Positions 1-5,101 of a DNA stretch of 5,101 nt are shown one piece after another. The position numbers and the translations under genes are program-made. Position 1 is the first letter of the stretch. Each line of letters opens with the position of its first letter. The notes beneath the pieces were generated by a model, which saw only the letters and a program-made list of their open reading frames with translations, searched no databases and was not told where the DNA came from. Source of the stretch: Acidobacteriota bacterium (lineage in GTDB: Bacteria > Acidobacteriota > Terriglobia > Terriglobales > Acidobacteriaceae); assembly GCA_021811745.1 (NCBI GenBank), contig JAJZNH010000857.1, forward strand, positions 1 to 5,101, in the 5' to 3' direction.

Positions 1-17
1 CCGATTCGAGGATCTCG

Positions 18-2054
18 CTACAGCTCCGTCGACTGGCTCGCGGCCAAATCATTGCACCTGGCGATGAATTCCGCCAGCGGCATCGAGCCCTGGTCGCCCT
101 TCCCGCGGGTGCGCACGCTCACCGCGCCGTTGGCCTCTTCCTTGTCGCCGAAGACAAGGATGTAAGGAACCTTCTGATTGGCGAAGTCGCGAATCTTGGC
201 GTTCATCTTCTCATTGCGCAAATCGGTATCGACACGGAGGCCCGCATTTTTCAATGCGGCTTCCACTTGTGCCGCGTATCCGGCATGGCGCTCGCTGATG
301 GGCACCAACCCCACCTGCACCGGCGCAAGCCACAGCGGGAAAGCGCCGGCGTAGTGCTCGATCAGCACGCCGAAGAAGCGCTCCACCGAACCGAACAGCG
401 CGCGGTGCACCATCACCGGCTGATGCCGCTCGCCGTCCTCGCCCACATACTCAAGCTCGAAGCGAGCGGGCAGGTTGAAGTCGAACTGCACCGTCGAAAG
501 CTGCCACAGCCGGCCCAGCACATCCACCAATTTGACGTCGATCTTGGGCCCGTAGAAGGCGGCCTCGCCGGGGATCGTCTTATACGGAATTCCCTTCGCC
601 TTGAGCACATTGTCGAGCGAGCGGATCGCGAGGTCCCAGTTCTCGTTCGAACCGGCGTAGTGCGCGCGGTCGTTGGGGTCCCAGGTGGAAAGCTCCACCT
701 TGAACTCGCTGAAGCCGAAGGTGTGCAGCACCGCCTCGGCAAAGTCGATGCAGGCGGCCACTTCGCTCTCGATCTGCGAGGGCATGCAGAAGATGTGCGC
801 ATCGTCCTGCGTAAAGCCGCGCACGCGCAGCAGGCCGTGCATGGTGCCCGAGCGCTCGTAGCGGTACACGTTGCCCAGCTCGGCGTAGCGCACCGGCAGG
901 TCGCGATAGCTCTTGGGCGAGTTCTTGTAGATGAGGATGTGGAACGGACAGTTCATCGGCTTCATGCGATACATCGCATCGTCCAGTTCCATGGGCGTGA
1001 ACATGTTGCCGGCGTAGAAGCCTTCGTGGCCGGAGGTCTGCCACAGGTTCACCCGCGCCACGTGCGGCGTGTACACAAGCTCATAGCCGCGCCGCAGGCA
1101 CTCTTCGCGCATCCAGTCTTCCATGATCTTGCGAATCATGGCGCCGCGGGGATGCCAGAAGATCAGCCCCGCTCCGGCCAGCTCCTGAATGCTGAACAGG
1201 TCAAGCTGCTTGCCGAGCACGCGATGATCGCGGCGCGCGGCCTCTTCCAGGCGCGCAAAATGCTCGTCGAGATCCTTCTTCGAGAAGAAGGCGGTGCCGT
1301 AGATGCGCTGCAGTTGCGGGTTCTTCTCATCGCCCAGCCAGTAGGCGCCGGCCAGGCTGGTCACCTTGAACGCCTTCACCCGGCCCGTCGAGGGCACGTG
1401 CGGCCCGCGGCAAAAATCCACAAACTTGCCGTTACGGTAGAAGCTCACCTGCGCGCCGGGTTCCGTGAACCGGGTCACGAAGTGGGTCTTCATAAAGTCG
1501 CCGTCTTTGTCGAACTCCGCCAGCGCCTTTTCGCGGGGCTCGTACTCGTGCACAAACTTCTCGTCGCGGGCGACGACCTCCGCCATCTTCTTCTCAATGG
1601 CTGCCAGATCTTCCGGCGTGAAGGGCTTCTCGCGATAAAAGTCGTAAAAGAATCCGGAGTCCGTGGCCGGGCCGTGGCCCAGCTTGGTCTCGGGAAACAG
1701 CTCAAGCACCGCCGTGGCCAGCACATGCGCGGCCGAGTGGCGCACCACCTTCAGGGCTTCGGGATCCTTCTCCGTCACCAGTTCGAGCCGCGTGTCCTCG
1801 GTGAGCGGCGTCGACAGGTCGACGAGGCGCGGCGCGCCGCTCTGCTCGGCGGCGTACATGCTGGCCTCGCTCTCCGGCGACTGGCTGGCAGAGCTTTGGC
1901 CGGCCGTGGCAGAAACCGGAGCAATACGCGCCACCACGGAGGCCGAGGCCAGCCGCGGGGAAATCGAGTTGGCAATCTCCAGAGGCGTTGTGCCGGACGG
2001 CACTTCGCGAACGGACCCGTCAGGCAGGTGGACAGCGATCGAATTCGTGCTCAT
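18..2054 (-). CDS. thrS: Threonyl-tRNA synthetase (ThrRS), complete
   Basis: Class II aminoacyl-tRNA synthetase that charges tRNA-Thr in the cytoplasm and edits mis-charged serine. The 678-residue product has the family order: N-terminal TGS domain (about 4-95), editing domain with the H106-x3-H110 pair and C215/H219 in a CRGPH motif, class II catalytic core (about 285-575), and C-terminal anticodon-binding domain (about 578-670). The three zinc/threonine-site ligands are visible as C369 (MNCP), H420 (DDAH) and H550 (MVHRA). Motif 2 arginine lies in RYERSG near 398-403. Editing residues are offset by +33 from E. coli numbering (H73, H77, C182, H186), so the extra length sits in the TGS domain before them. 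The start has only a weak Shine-Dalgarno (GGGAA, about 9 nt upstream). The stop is TAG. Infernal thrS partners such as infC would lie beyond the left edge and cannot be seen. Identification is very secure. Confidence 0.98.
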   Translation of the reverse strand: MSTNSIAVHLPDGSVREVPSGTTPLEIANSISPRLASASVVARIAPVSATAGQSSASQSPESEASMYAAEQSGAPRLVDLSTPLTEDTRLELVTEKDPEALKVVRHSAAHVLATAVLELFPETKLGHGPATDSGFFYDFYREKPFTPEDLAAIEKKMAEVVARDEKFVHEYEPREKALAEFDKDGDFMKTHFVTRFTEPGAQVSFYRNGKFVDFCRGPHVPSTGRVKAFKVTSLAGAYWLGDEKNPQLQRIYGTAFFSKKDLDEHFARLEEAARRDHRVLGKQLDLFSIQELAGAGLIFWHPRGAMIRKIMEDWMREECLRRGYELVYTPHVARVNLWQTSGHEGFYAGNMFTPMELDDAMYRMKPMNCPFHILIYKNSPKSYRDLPVRYAELGNVYRYERSGTMHGLLRVRGFTQDDAHIFCMPSQIESEVAACIDFAEAVLHTFGFSEFKVELSTWDPNDRAHYAGSNENWDLAIRSLDNVLKAKGIPYKTIPGEAAFYGPKIDVKLVDVLGRLWQLSTVQFDFNLPARFELEYVGEDGERHQPVMVHRALFGSVERFFGVLIEHYAGAFPLWLAPVQVGLVPISERHAGYAAQVEAALKNAGLRVDTDLRNEKMNAKIRDFANQKVPYILVFGDKEEANGAVSVRTRGKGDQGSMPLAEFIARCNDLAASQSTEL
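1827..1925 (-). other. Low-complexity insert within the ThrRS TGS domain
   Basis: Codes for roughly residues 44-76 of ThrRS, a Ser/Ala/Gln/Glu-rich segment with no hydrophobic core pattern (contains SATAGQSSASQSPESEAS). It is flanked by recognisable TGS sequence (PDGSVREVPSGTTPLEIA before it, LSTPLTEDTRLELV after it). The +33 offset of all editing-site residues relative to E. coli ThrRS locates the extra length here. It is in frame and the rest of the enzyme is intact, so it is most likely a flexible surface loop, not damage. The boundaries are approximate. Confidence 0.7.
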
Positions 2055-2133
2055 TCTTCAGAGTTCCCAAAGCGGCCAACCATTGCATCGATGCGGCCAT
2101 CTCTTTGAGCATAACGCGTTTCCCCTGCAGAGG

Positions 2134-2162
2134 CGGGGCGGGTGGAACGTCGATCCGCCCCG
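2134..2162 (-). promoter_or_regulatory. GC-rich hairpin in the putative thrS leader, with CGU in its loop
   Basis: Read on the minus strand, CGGGGCGGAT pairs with ACCCGCCCCG (10 bp, one G-T wobble) around the 9-nt loop CGACGTTCC. It lies 80-108 nt upstream of the thrS start codon. The central loop triplet is CGU, a threonine anticodon. In E. coli, ThrRS represses its own mRNA by binding leader stem-loops that mimic the tRNA-Thr anticodon arm. A competing helix can form between CCCC 2122-2125 and GGGG 2135-2138, which uses part of the same stem. The pairing is seen directly; the regulatory role is inference, because no transcription start is identified. There is no U-tract, so a terminator is unlikely. 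Confidence 0.35.
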
Positions 2163-2233
2163 GTAACCAGCCGTATGCACCCATCGGGGGATGCCGGATT
2201 GGCCCGAACGGCGAATTCGCTGACGCGATGGAT

Positions 2234-2245
2234 GGATGTTCATCC
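2234..2245. repeat. Short palindrome upstream of the small CxxC gene
   Basis: GGATG and CATCC are separated by TT (12 bp in all). It sits 64-75 bp before the small gene's start, where the -35 region would be if TGTAAT at 2264 is the -10. The size suits a dimeric regulator half-site pair, but a match this short can arise by chance. Confidence 0.2.
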
Positions 2246-2263
2246 GTTCTTCAAGTTGGTTAG

Positions 2264-2297
2264 TGTAATTTGCGTTGCCGGGGCGACCCCGGCAACG
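2264..2297 (+). promoter_or_regulatory. Possible -10 box followed by a perfect 11-bp hairpin, 5' of the small CxxC gene
   Basis: TGTAAT at 2264-2269 could act as a -10 element, although no convincing -35 is present. Immediately downstream, CGTTGCCGGGG (2273-2283) pairs perfectly with CCCCGGCAACG (2287-2297) around the 3-nt loop CGA. The hairpin ends at the first G of the GGGAGG Shine-Dalgarno. If transcription starts 6-8 nt after the -10, the mRNA would begin inside or at this stem. It could stabilise the 5' end, hinder ribosome access, or be a DNA operator. No U-tract follows, so it is not an intrinsic terminator. Confidence 0.45.
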
Positions 2298-2302
2298 GGA
2301 GG
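2297..2302 (+). promoter_or_regulatory. Shine-Dalgarno that sets the start of the small CxxC gene
   Basis: GGGAGG lies 6 nt before the ATG at 2309. This decides for the internal ATG over an in-frame ATG at 2270. The 2270 start would place the 11-bp hairpin inside the coding sequence and has no comparable ribosome binding site. Confidence 0.7.
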
Positions 2303-2308
2303 CAGAGG

Positions 2309-2578
2309 ATGCAGGTCTTGTGCAAAGGTACGCAGGTCGAAGCCGATTTCCACTGCGATGTGTGCGGACAGGGCTTTGCGCTCTTCTGGGAAAAGGGCAC
2401 CGACGAGGAACGCGCCCAGGCGCTCCGGGAGATCCAGGAGACCATGCGCCGTCACCATCTTGCGTCGCCCGCGGCGAACGCCCATCCGCAGAGCGGCTTT
2501 CTGGTTCCGGAGTGGAACGGCCCCATCGCCTTTTCCGGCGCGGCGATTCTTGGGAATGCCCCGTTGTGGGCGTTGTAG
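2309..2578 (+). CDS. Small uncharacterised protein with CxxC knuckle (89 aa)
   Basis: I do not recognise a named family. Support for a real gene: an excellent Shine-Dalgarno 6 nt upstream, G/C-biased third codon positions, and a protein with ordered features. The N-terminus holds C5 and then H15-C16-D-V-C19 (a zinc-knuckle-like CxxC) followed by an aromatic strand (GFALFWEKG, 22-30). Next is a charged amphipathic helix (about 31-48, DEERAQALREIQETMRR) ending in H49-H50. C16, C19 and H49/H50 could make a C2H2-type metal site, although the spacing is longer than in a classical finger. The last 26 residues (PEWNGPIAFSGAAILGNAPLWAL and the residues before it) are moderately hydrophobic and Gly/Pro-rich, perhaps a folded tail, not a clear membrane helix. 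No signal peptide is visible. It is divergent from thrS and looks monocistronic, with the next terminator 160 nt beyond the stop. A regulatory or nucleic-acid-binding role is possible but unproven. Confidence 0.75.
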   Translation: MQVLCKGTQVEADFHCDVCGQGFALFWEKGTDEERAQALREIQETMRRHHLASPAANAHPQSGFLVPEWNGPIAFSGAAILGNAPLWAL

Positions 2579-2739
2579 CAGGCACGAGAAGAATTGCACG
2601 CTGCGACCTCCAGCCTTCGTACAAGGCGGCATGGCCGCAAGCCGGAAGGGAACCGAGACAGAAGAAATTGTTCGTCCTTGCGTCCGCTTTGTAGCTTCCG
2701 TGGCACGAAAGCGAACTCTGGCCAGACAGGATGGACTTC
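2579..2739 (+). other. 3' untranslated stretch or possible small RNA before a strong terminator
   Basis: There are 161 bases between the small gene's stop and the terminator, with no convincing coding sequence on either strand. A small hairpin (GCGGC, loop ATG, GCCGC) lies near 2626-2638. The sequence would be transcribed as a long 3' UTR of the CxxC gene, or could yield a small RNA ending at the terminator. No known RNA family is recognised. Confidence 0.3.
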
Positions 2740-2795
2740 AAAAGCCGGGAGGCGCGACTTCACCCTTCGAGGTCATCGCGCCCCCGGCTTTTTTT
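2740..2795 (+). terminator. Large rho-independent terminator
   Basis: AAAAGCCGGG (2740-2749) and GGCGCGA (2751-2757) pair with TCGCGCC (2776-2782) and CCCGGCTTTT (2783-2792). This gives 17 matched positions with a single bulged A at 2750. A run of seven T (2789-2795) follows on the plus strand. The 18-nt loop can form a minor inner helix (CCT 2764-2766 with AGG 2770-2772). The orientation suits ending transcription from the CxxC gene. The four A residues at the left base give only a short T-run on the other strand, so minus-strand termination would be weaker. Confidence 0.85.
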
Positions 2796-3445
2796 ACGCC
2801 AAACAGGGGCAGCATGTGGGTCTCGCCACTTGGATGGTGAGAGGATCGGCACGCTCGCACCGCCATGGCTTCCTTGGGGGTCATGCTCCAGGCCGTCCGT
2901 CCGGCGGTAGCTTCTGCTTGTCCTGCTCCATCTGCCATTCAACCTCTGAACTGTCGCCTCACGCTTCGCTCTCCAAGGACATGAAGGAGGGTCCACGCGG
3001 AGTGCGGTTCTTTCGTCCAGAGGATTAGAAAAAATCTGAAAGCACAACCACGTTGAATCAGCAATTTCGGGAGTGCTTTTCCTATCGCGCGGGTGGTCCG
3101 GAACGCGGACGATTCTCGCGCCGGAATGGAATCAAAGGATGAGACGAGGGGACAGGAAAGAGAGGAAAAGCGGAGGGACGCGCAACCACAGCATCCACGC
3201 AGCGGTCGCTCCGCTGCCGGATTCGATTGCTGCCCCCGCGCCGGGACCAGCCGCATCGCGGCCATACCTCAATGCGCGCGCGGTTGGCGCACACGCACGG
3301 ACATCGGGCGATCGTGTCTCGCACCGGCCTTGCGGAAGCGGGGCGCACCGGCCATGCGCCTGATTACCGGCTCCGCAGAACAGGATGGGGCAAACCAAGG
3401 TATGCAGATGTTCAGGCCGTTTTGCGGCTCGATCTCATGACACAA
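2796..3445. other. Gene-poor intergenic stretch with scattered inverted repeats
   Basis: About 650 bases without a supportable gene. Open frames here overlap on both strands, lack Shine-Dalgarno sequences, and give Arg/Ser/Pro/Ala-rich products with no domain pattern. Structures seen include AAAGCAC/GTGCTTT (3039-3079), a two-part stem (GCGCG 3087-3091 with CGCGC 3117-3121, enclosing GTCCG 3096-3100 with CGGAC 3106-3110), GCAGCGG/CCGCTGC (3199-3217), and a direct repeat of GCACCGGCC (3321-3329, 3345-3353). It may hold decayed sequence or an unrecognised RNA. Nothing here matches a tRNA, tmRNA, RNase P or SRP RNA core that I can recognise. Confidence 0.5.
3028..3079 (-). terminator. Possible weak terminator-like inverted repeat (minus strand)
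   Basis: Read on the minus strand, AAAGCAC (3079-3073) pairs with GTGCTTT (3045-3039) across a 27-nt loop. The stem is followed by CAGA and then a T-rich run (about 3035-3029). The long loop and low-GC 7-bp stem make it a weak terminator at best. It could stop minus-strand read-through from csp. Confidence 0.25.
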
Positions 3446-3471
3446 CAGGGCCGGGAATTACCCCAGCCCTG
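3446..3471 (-). terminator. Hairpin after the cold shock gene, likely terminator
   Basis: On the minus strand CAGGGCTGGGG pairs with TCCCGGCCCTG (11 bp, two G-T wobbles) around the loop TAAT, starting 41 nt after the csp stop. The tail TTGTGT is only a poor U-tract, so termination may be partial, or the hairpin may mainly protect the mRNA 3' end. There is no T-run on the plus strand side. Confidence 0.55.
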
Positions 3472-3512
3472 CCGTCTAGCTTCGATTCTGCCGGAATCCG
3501 GCCGATTCAGAC

Positions 3513-3713
3513 TTACAGAGGCTGCACGTCCGCAGCTTGCCAGCCCTTGGGACCCTTCACTACGTTGAACTGCACGGCTTGGCCTTGCTGCAAGCTCTTG
3601 AATCCGCTTGTATTGATGGCCGAGTAGTGCACAAAAACGTCTTCGCCGTTCTGGCGCGAGATAAAGCCGAAGCCCTTCGCGTCATTGAACCACTTCACAG
3701 TACCTTGTTCCAT
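3513..3713 (-). CDS. Cold shock protein, CspA family (66 aa)
   Basis: Single-domain OB-fold protein that binds single-stranded RNA/DNA and acts as an RNA chaperone in the cytoplasm, typically after temperature downshift or in rapid growth. The full family length is present. Motifs: GTVKWF at 4-9 with W8 and F9, RNP1 as KGFGFI (13-18), and RNP2 as VFVHY (26-30, with Tyr where many members have Phe). A C-terminal strand with GPKGWQA (54-60) is typical of bacterial Csps. I chose the ATG at 3713 because it gives the canonical [10 protein letters not shown] start; an in-frame GTG at 3767 would add 18 unconserved residues. AGGA lies 12 nt upstream, followed by an A-rich stretch right before the ATG. 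A long 5' UTR is likely. Paralogues are usual, so no letter is assigned to the gene. Confidence 0.96.
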   Translation of the reverse strand: MEQGTVKWFNDAKGFGFISRQNGEDVFVHYSAINTSGFKSLQQGQAVQFNVVKGPKGWQAADVQPL

Positions 3714-3826
3714 TTTTTTCGTGTTTCCTGATCTTTTGATTTGCGCTGGATGAATCGGAGCGACCACTGGCAGAATCTTGCTTGGTTGGGCGAGTTGCTG
3801 CTCACGCCCGGTTCGGCTCTAACGCT

Positions 3827-3856
3827 GACGCAATTGTACCATTTGCGTCTAATATA
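3827..3856 (-). promoter_or_regulatory. Candidate csp promoter -10 with inverted repeat at the transcript start
   Basis: On the minus strand TATATT (3856-3851) is a good -10 match in a locally AT-rich patch, but no -35 match lies 16-18 bp upstream. Directly after it, GACGCAA (3849-3843) and TTGCGTC (3833-3827) form a perfect 7-bp inverted repeat with a 9-nt spacer. A start about 7 nt after the -10 would fall in the first arm. This would give a 5' UTR of about 130 nt, comparable to the long structured leaders known for cspA genes. The repeat could be an mRNA 5' stem-loop or a DNA operator shared with the divergent gene. Confidence 0.4.
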
Positions 3857-3910
3857 GATACAGGAAAGTTTTCTCTCGTCTCATTCCATAGGTTCCCAGA
3901 ACGGAACTCC

Positions 3911-3956
3911 TTGACAGGTTTGGCCTTATCTCCCCTTTGATCCCTGTCCAGGTGAA
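3911..3956 (+). promoter_or_regulatory. Ribosome binding site and tentative -35 for the decarboxylase gene
   Basis: AGGTGAA (3950-3956) is a good Shine-Dalgarno 9 nt before the ATG at 3966, which supports that start. TTGACA at 3911-3916 matches a -35 consensus, but the best -10-like hexamer (TTTGAT, 3936-3941) is poor, 19 bp away, and almost overlaps the ribosome binding site. The promoter is therefore doubtful while the ribosome binding site is solid. Confidence 0.45.
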
Positions 3957-3965
3957 ATTCTCAGC

Positions 3966-5101
3966 ATGCCGCACGACCCTGTTCCCGCGCTTCTGGACCA
4001 CGCCACCCGGCAGCTTGAAGCCGAATTCGCTGCCCTTCCGGCGATCTCTTCCCTCCACGATGAGAACGCAATCGCCCGGGTTCTGGAGGCCACGGCCCGC
4101 CGCCTGGGCGACAATTACCCCTACTTTCATCCGCTCTACGCCGGCCAGATGCTGAAACCGCCGCACCCGGTGGCGCGCGCCGCCTACGCGCTCGCCATGG
4201 CCATCAATCCCAACAACCATGCCCGCGACGGCGGCCGCGCCAGCTCGGAGATGGAATTCGAAGCGGTGGGCCAGATCGCCGCCATGTTCGGCTGGACCGG
4301 GGTTCTGGGCCATCTCACCTCCGGCGGCACCTTTGCCAATCTCGAAGCCCTCTGGGTGGCGGGCCAATTGGCTCCCGGAAGCCGAATTGTGGGTTCGGAA
4401 CAGACGCACTATACGCACCAGCGCATCTCGGCCGTGCTCCGGCTCGACTATGCTTCCGTCCCCGCCGATCACCGCGGGCGCATGGACCTCGATGCGCTCG
4501 AAGCCGAGCTGCGCAAGGGCGGCGTGGGTGCCGTGGTCGTCACGCTCGGCTCCACGGCGTTGGGGGCCGTCGACCCGCTGGACGAAGTTCTGGCGCTGCG
4601 CCGGCGCTACGGGTTCCGGGTGCACGTGGACGCCGCGTATGGCGGGTATTTTGTGCTCATCCCCGAGGCGCTCGACGAGCCGGCGCGGCGCGCCTATGCC
4701 GCGCTGCACGGGGCCGACTCCATCGCGATCGACCCGCACAAGCACGGACTGCAGCCCTACGGCTGCGGCTGCGTGCTCTTCCGCGACTCCGCGGTGGGCC
4801 GCTTTTACAAGCACGACTCGCCCTACACGTACTTCACTTCGAAGCAGCTTCACCTGGGCGAGATCAGCCTGGAGTGCTCGCGAGCCGGAGCCTCCGCGGT
4901 GGCGTTGTGGGCCACCCAGCAGCTCTTGCCGCTGACACCTGGCGGTGAGTTTGCCCGCGGCCTGCAGCAGGGCCGCGCCGCCGCGCTCGAACTCGACCGC
5001 TGCCTGCGCGCCGATGCCCGTTTTCAACCGCTCGCCGCCGGTCCGCCCCAACTCGACATCGTCGTCTGGGCGCTGCGCGCAGCAGACCTTCGGCGCAGTT
5101 C
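3966..5101 (+). CDS. PLP-dependent (group II) amino-acid decarboxylase, truncated at window end
   Basis: Fold-type I pyridoxal-phosphate enzyme of the glutamate/aromatic-amino-acid decarboxylase superfamily, cytosolic by its lack of any signal peptide. 378 codons are open to the right edge with no stop. Relatives run about 450-480 residues, so some 70-100 C-terminal residues are probably outside. Visible landmarks: the phosphate-binding segment TSGGT (118-122), H148 in SEQTHYTH (cofactor ring-stacking position), D222 in HVDAAYGG (pyridine-nitrogen partner), and the Schiff-base lysine K259 in DPHKHG. A SRAGASAVALW stretch (305-315) is typical of the family. The N-terminus YPYFHPLYAGQMLKPPHP (51-68) is the substrate-side region. 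The exact substrate (Glu, Tyr, Asp, Trp, diaminobutyrate or other) cannot be read from the sequence. Some relatives are annotated loosely as aminotransferases, but the DPHKH lysine context favours decarboxylase. It is divergent from csp with a 252-bp intergenic region. Confidence 0.92.
   Translation, partial: MPHDPVPALLDHATRQLEAEFAALPAISSLHDENAIARVLEATARRLGDNYPYFHPLYAGQMLKPPHPVARAAYALAMAINPNNHARDGGRASSEMEFEAVGQIAAMFGWTGVLGHLTSGGTFANLEALWVAGQLAPGSRIVGSEQTHYTHQRISAVLRLDYASVPADHRGRMDLDALEAELRKGGVGAVVVTLGSTALGAVDPLDEVLALRRRYGFRVHVDAAYGGYFVLIPEALDEPARRAYAALHGADSIAIDPHKHGLQPYGCGCVLFRDSAVGRFYKHDSPYTYFTSKQLHLGEISLECSRAGASAVALWATQQLLPLTPGGEFARGLQQGRAAALELDRCLRADARFQPLAAGPPQLDIVVWALRAADLRRS

Noticed and set aside
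267..2108. 613-codon plus-strand open frame opposite thrS
   Set aside because: It is antisense to the unambiguous thrS. Its product is His/Ala/Val/Arg-rich with no domain pattern, as expected when a high-GC gene is read backward in the codon-phased frame.
2240..2632. 130-codon minus-strand open frame overlapping the small CxxC gene
   Set aside because: The plus-strand frame has the better ribosome binding site, third-position bias and ordered motifs. The minus frame shows no family signature.
2625..2665. Resemblance to an SRP RNA tip or cobalamin riboswitch (AGCCGGAAGGGAACCGAG)
   Set aside because: Only a short purine-rich core matches. The flanking conserved blocks of either family (GCAGCC side of SRP RNA; GCCACTG and the B12 box of the riboswitch) are absent.
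2881..2931. 16-codon minus-strand frame starting MEQDKQKLPP
   Set aside because: It looks protein-like but is too short to distinguish from chance, with a stop a few codons upstream and no family match.
2594..3028. 144-codon plus-strand open frame
   Set aside because: It runs straight through the strong terminator at 2740-2795 and yields a low-information Arg/Ser/Gly-rich product.
3199..3255. tRNA/tmRNA-like T-loop motif (ATTCGATTGC near 3220)
   Set aside because: The flanking bases do not form a T-stem, and no acceptor or anticodon arm can be drawn around it.
3093..3440. Overlapping plus- and minus-strand open frames of 88-115 codons
   Set aside because: None has a credible ribosome binding site or domain pattern, and frames on both strands are equally long, as expected for high-GC noncoding DNA.
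3490..3502. Palindrome GCCGGAATCCGGC after the csp stop
   Set aside because: The one-base centre leaves at most a 5-bp stem with a 3-nt loop and no U-tract. The stronger hairpin at 3446-3471 is the better terminator candidate.
3513..3767. Longer cold shock protein starting at GTG 3767
   Set aside because: The 18 extra residues are not part of the Csp fold. The ATG at 3713 gives the canonical N-terminus and has an AGGA upstream.
4219..4935. 238-codon plus-strand open frame inside the decarboxylase
   Set aside because: It is an out-of-frame shadow. The frame beginning at 3966 carries TSGGT, HVDAAYGG and DPHKH; this one gives Arg/Ser/Pro/Trp-rich noise.
3849..5051. 400-codon minus-strand open frame opposite the decarboxylase
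   Set aside because: It is the mirror of a gene with intact PLP-enzyme motifs. Its product is Gly/Arg/Val/Ala/His-rich and featureless, and it also runs through the csp promoter region.

Overview
The window is high-GC bacterial chromosomal DNA. It holds four genes: thrS and a cold shock gene on the minus strand, and a small CxxC-protein gene and a PLP-dependent decarboxylase gene on the plus strand. Protein style, G/C-rich third codon positions and the gene mix suggest an Acidobacteriota (Acidobacteriaceae-like) genome. That assignment is an inference from pattern recognition, not from a search.

Layout: (1) 18-2054, minus: complete thrS, threonyl-tRNA synthetase, with all editing-site and zinc-site residues and about 33 extra residues inserted in the N-terminal TGS domain. 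(2) 2055-2308: a divergent intergenic region with two GC-rich hairpins, one in the putative thrS leader and one abutting the Shine-Dalgarno of the next gene. (3) 2309-2578, plus: an 89-residue uncharacterised protein with a C-x2-C knuckle and a downstream His-His pair. (4) 2579-3445: a gene-poor stretch whose one strong element is a large intrinsic terminator at 2740-2795; smaller inverted repeats follow. (5) 3446-3713, minus: a 66-residue CspA-family cold shock protein with a hairpin after its stop. (6) 3714-3965: a divergent intergenic region with an AT-rich promoter-like patch and a 7-bp inverted repeat where the csp transcript would begin. (7) 3966 to the right edge, plus: a group II PLP-dependent amino-acid decarboxylase, truncated by the window end.

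The genes do not form an evident pathway. thrS and csp are housekeeping or stress genes, each paired divergently with an unrelated plus-strand gene. The recurring theme is RNA structure near the 5' ends of transcripts (thrS leader, small-gene leader, csp leader). I see no mobile element, CRISPR array, tRNA or rRNA, and no clear new multi-gene system. The best candidates for new biology are the small CxxC protein with its RBS-proximal hairpin, and possible autoregulation of thrS.
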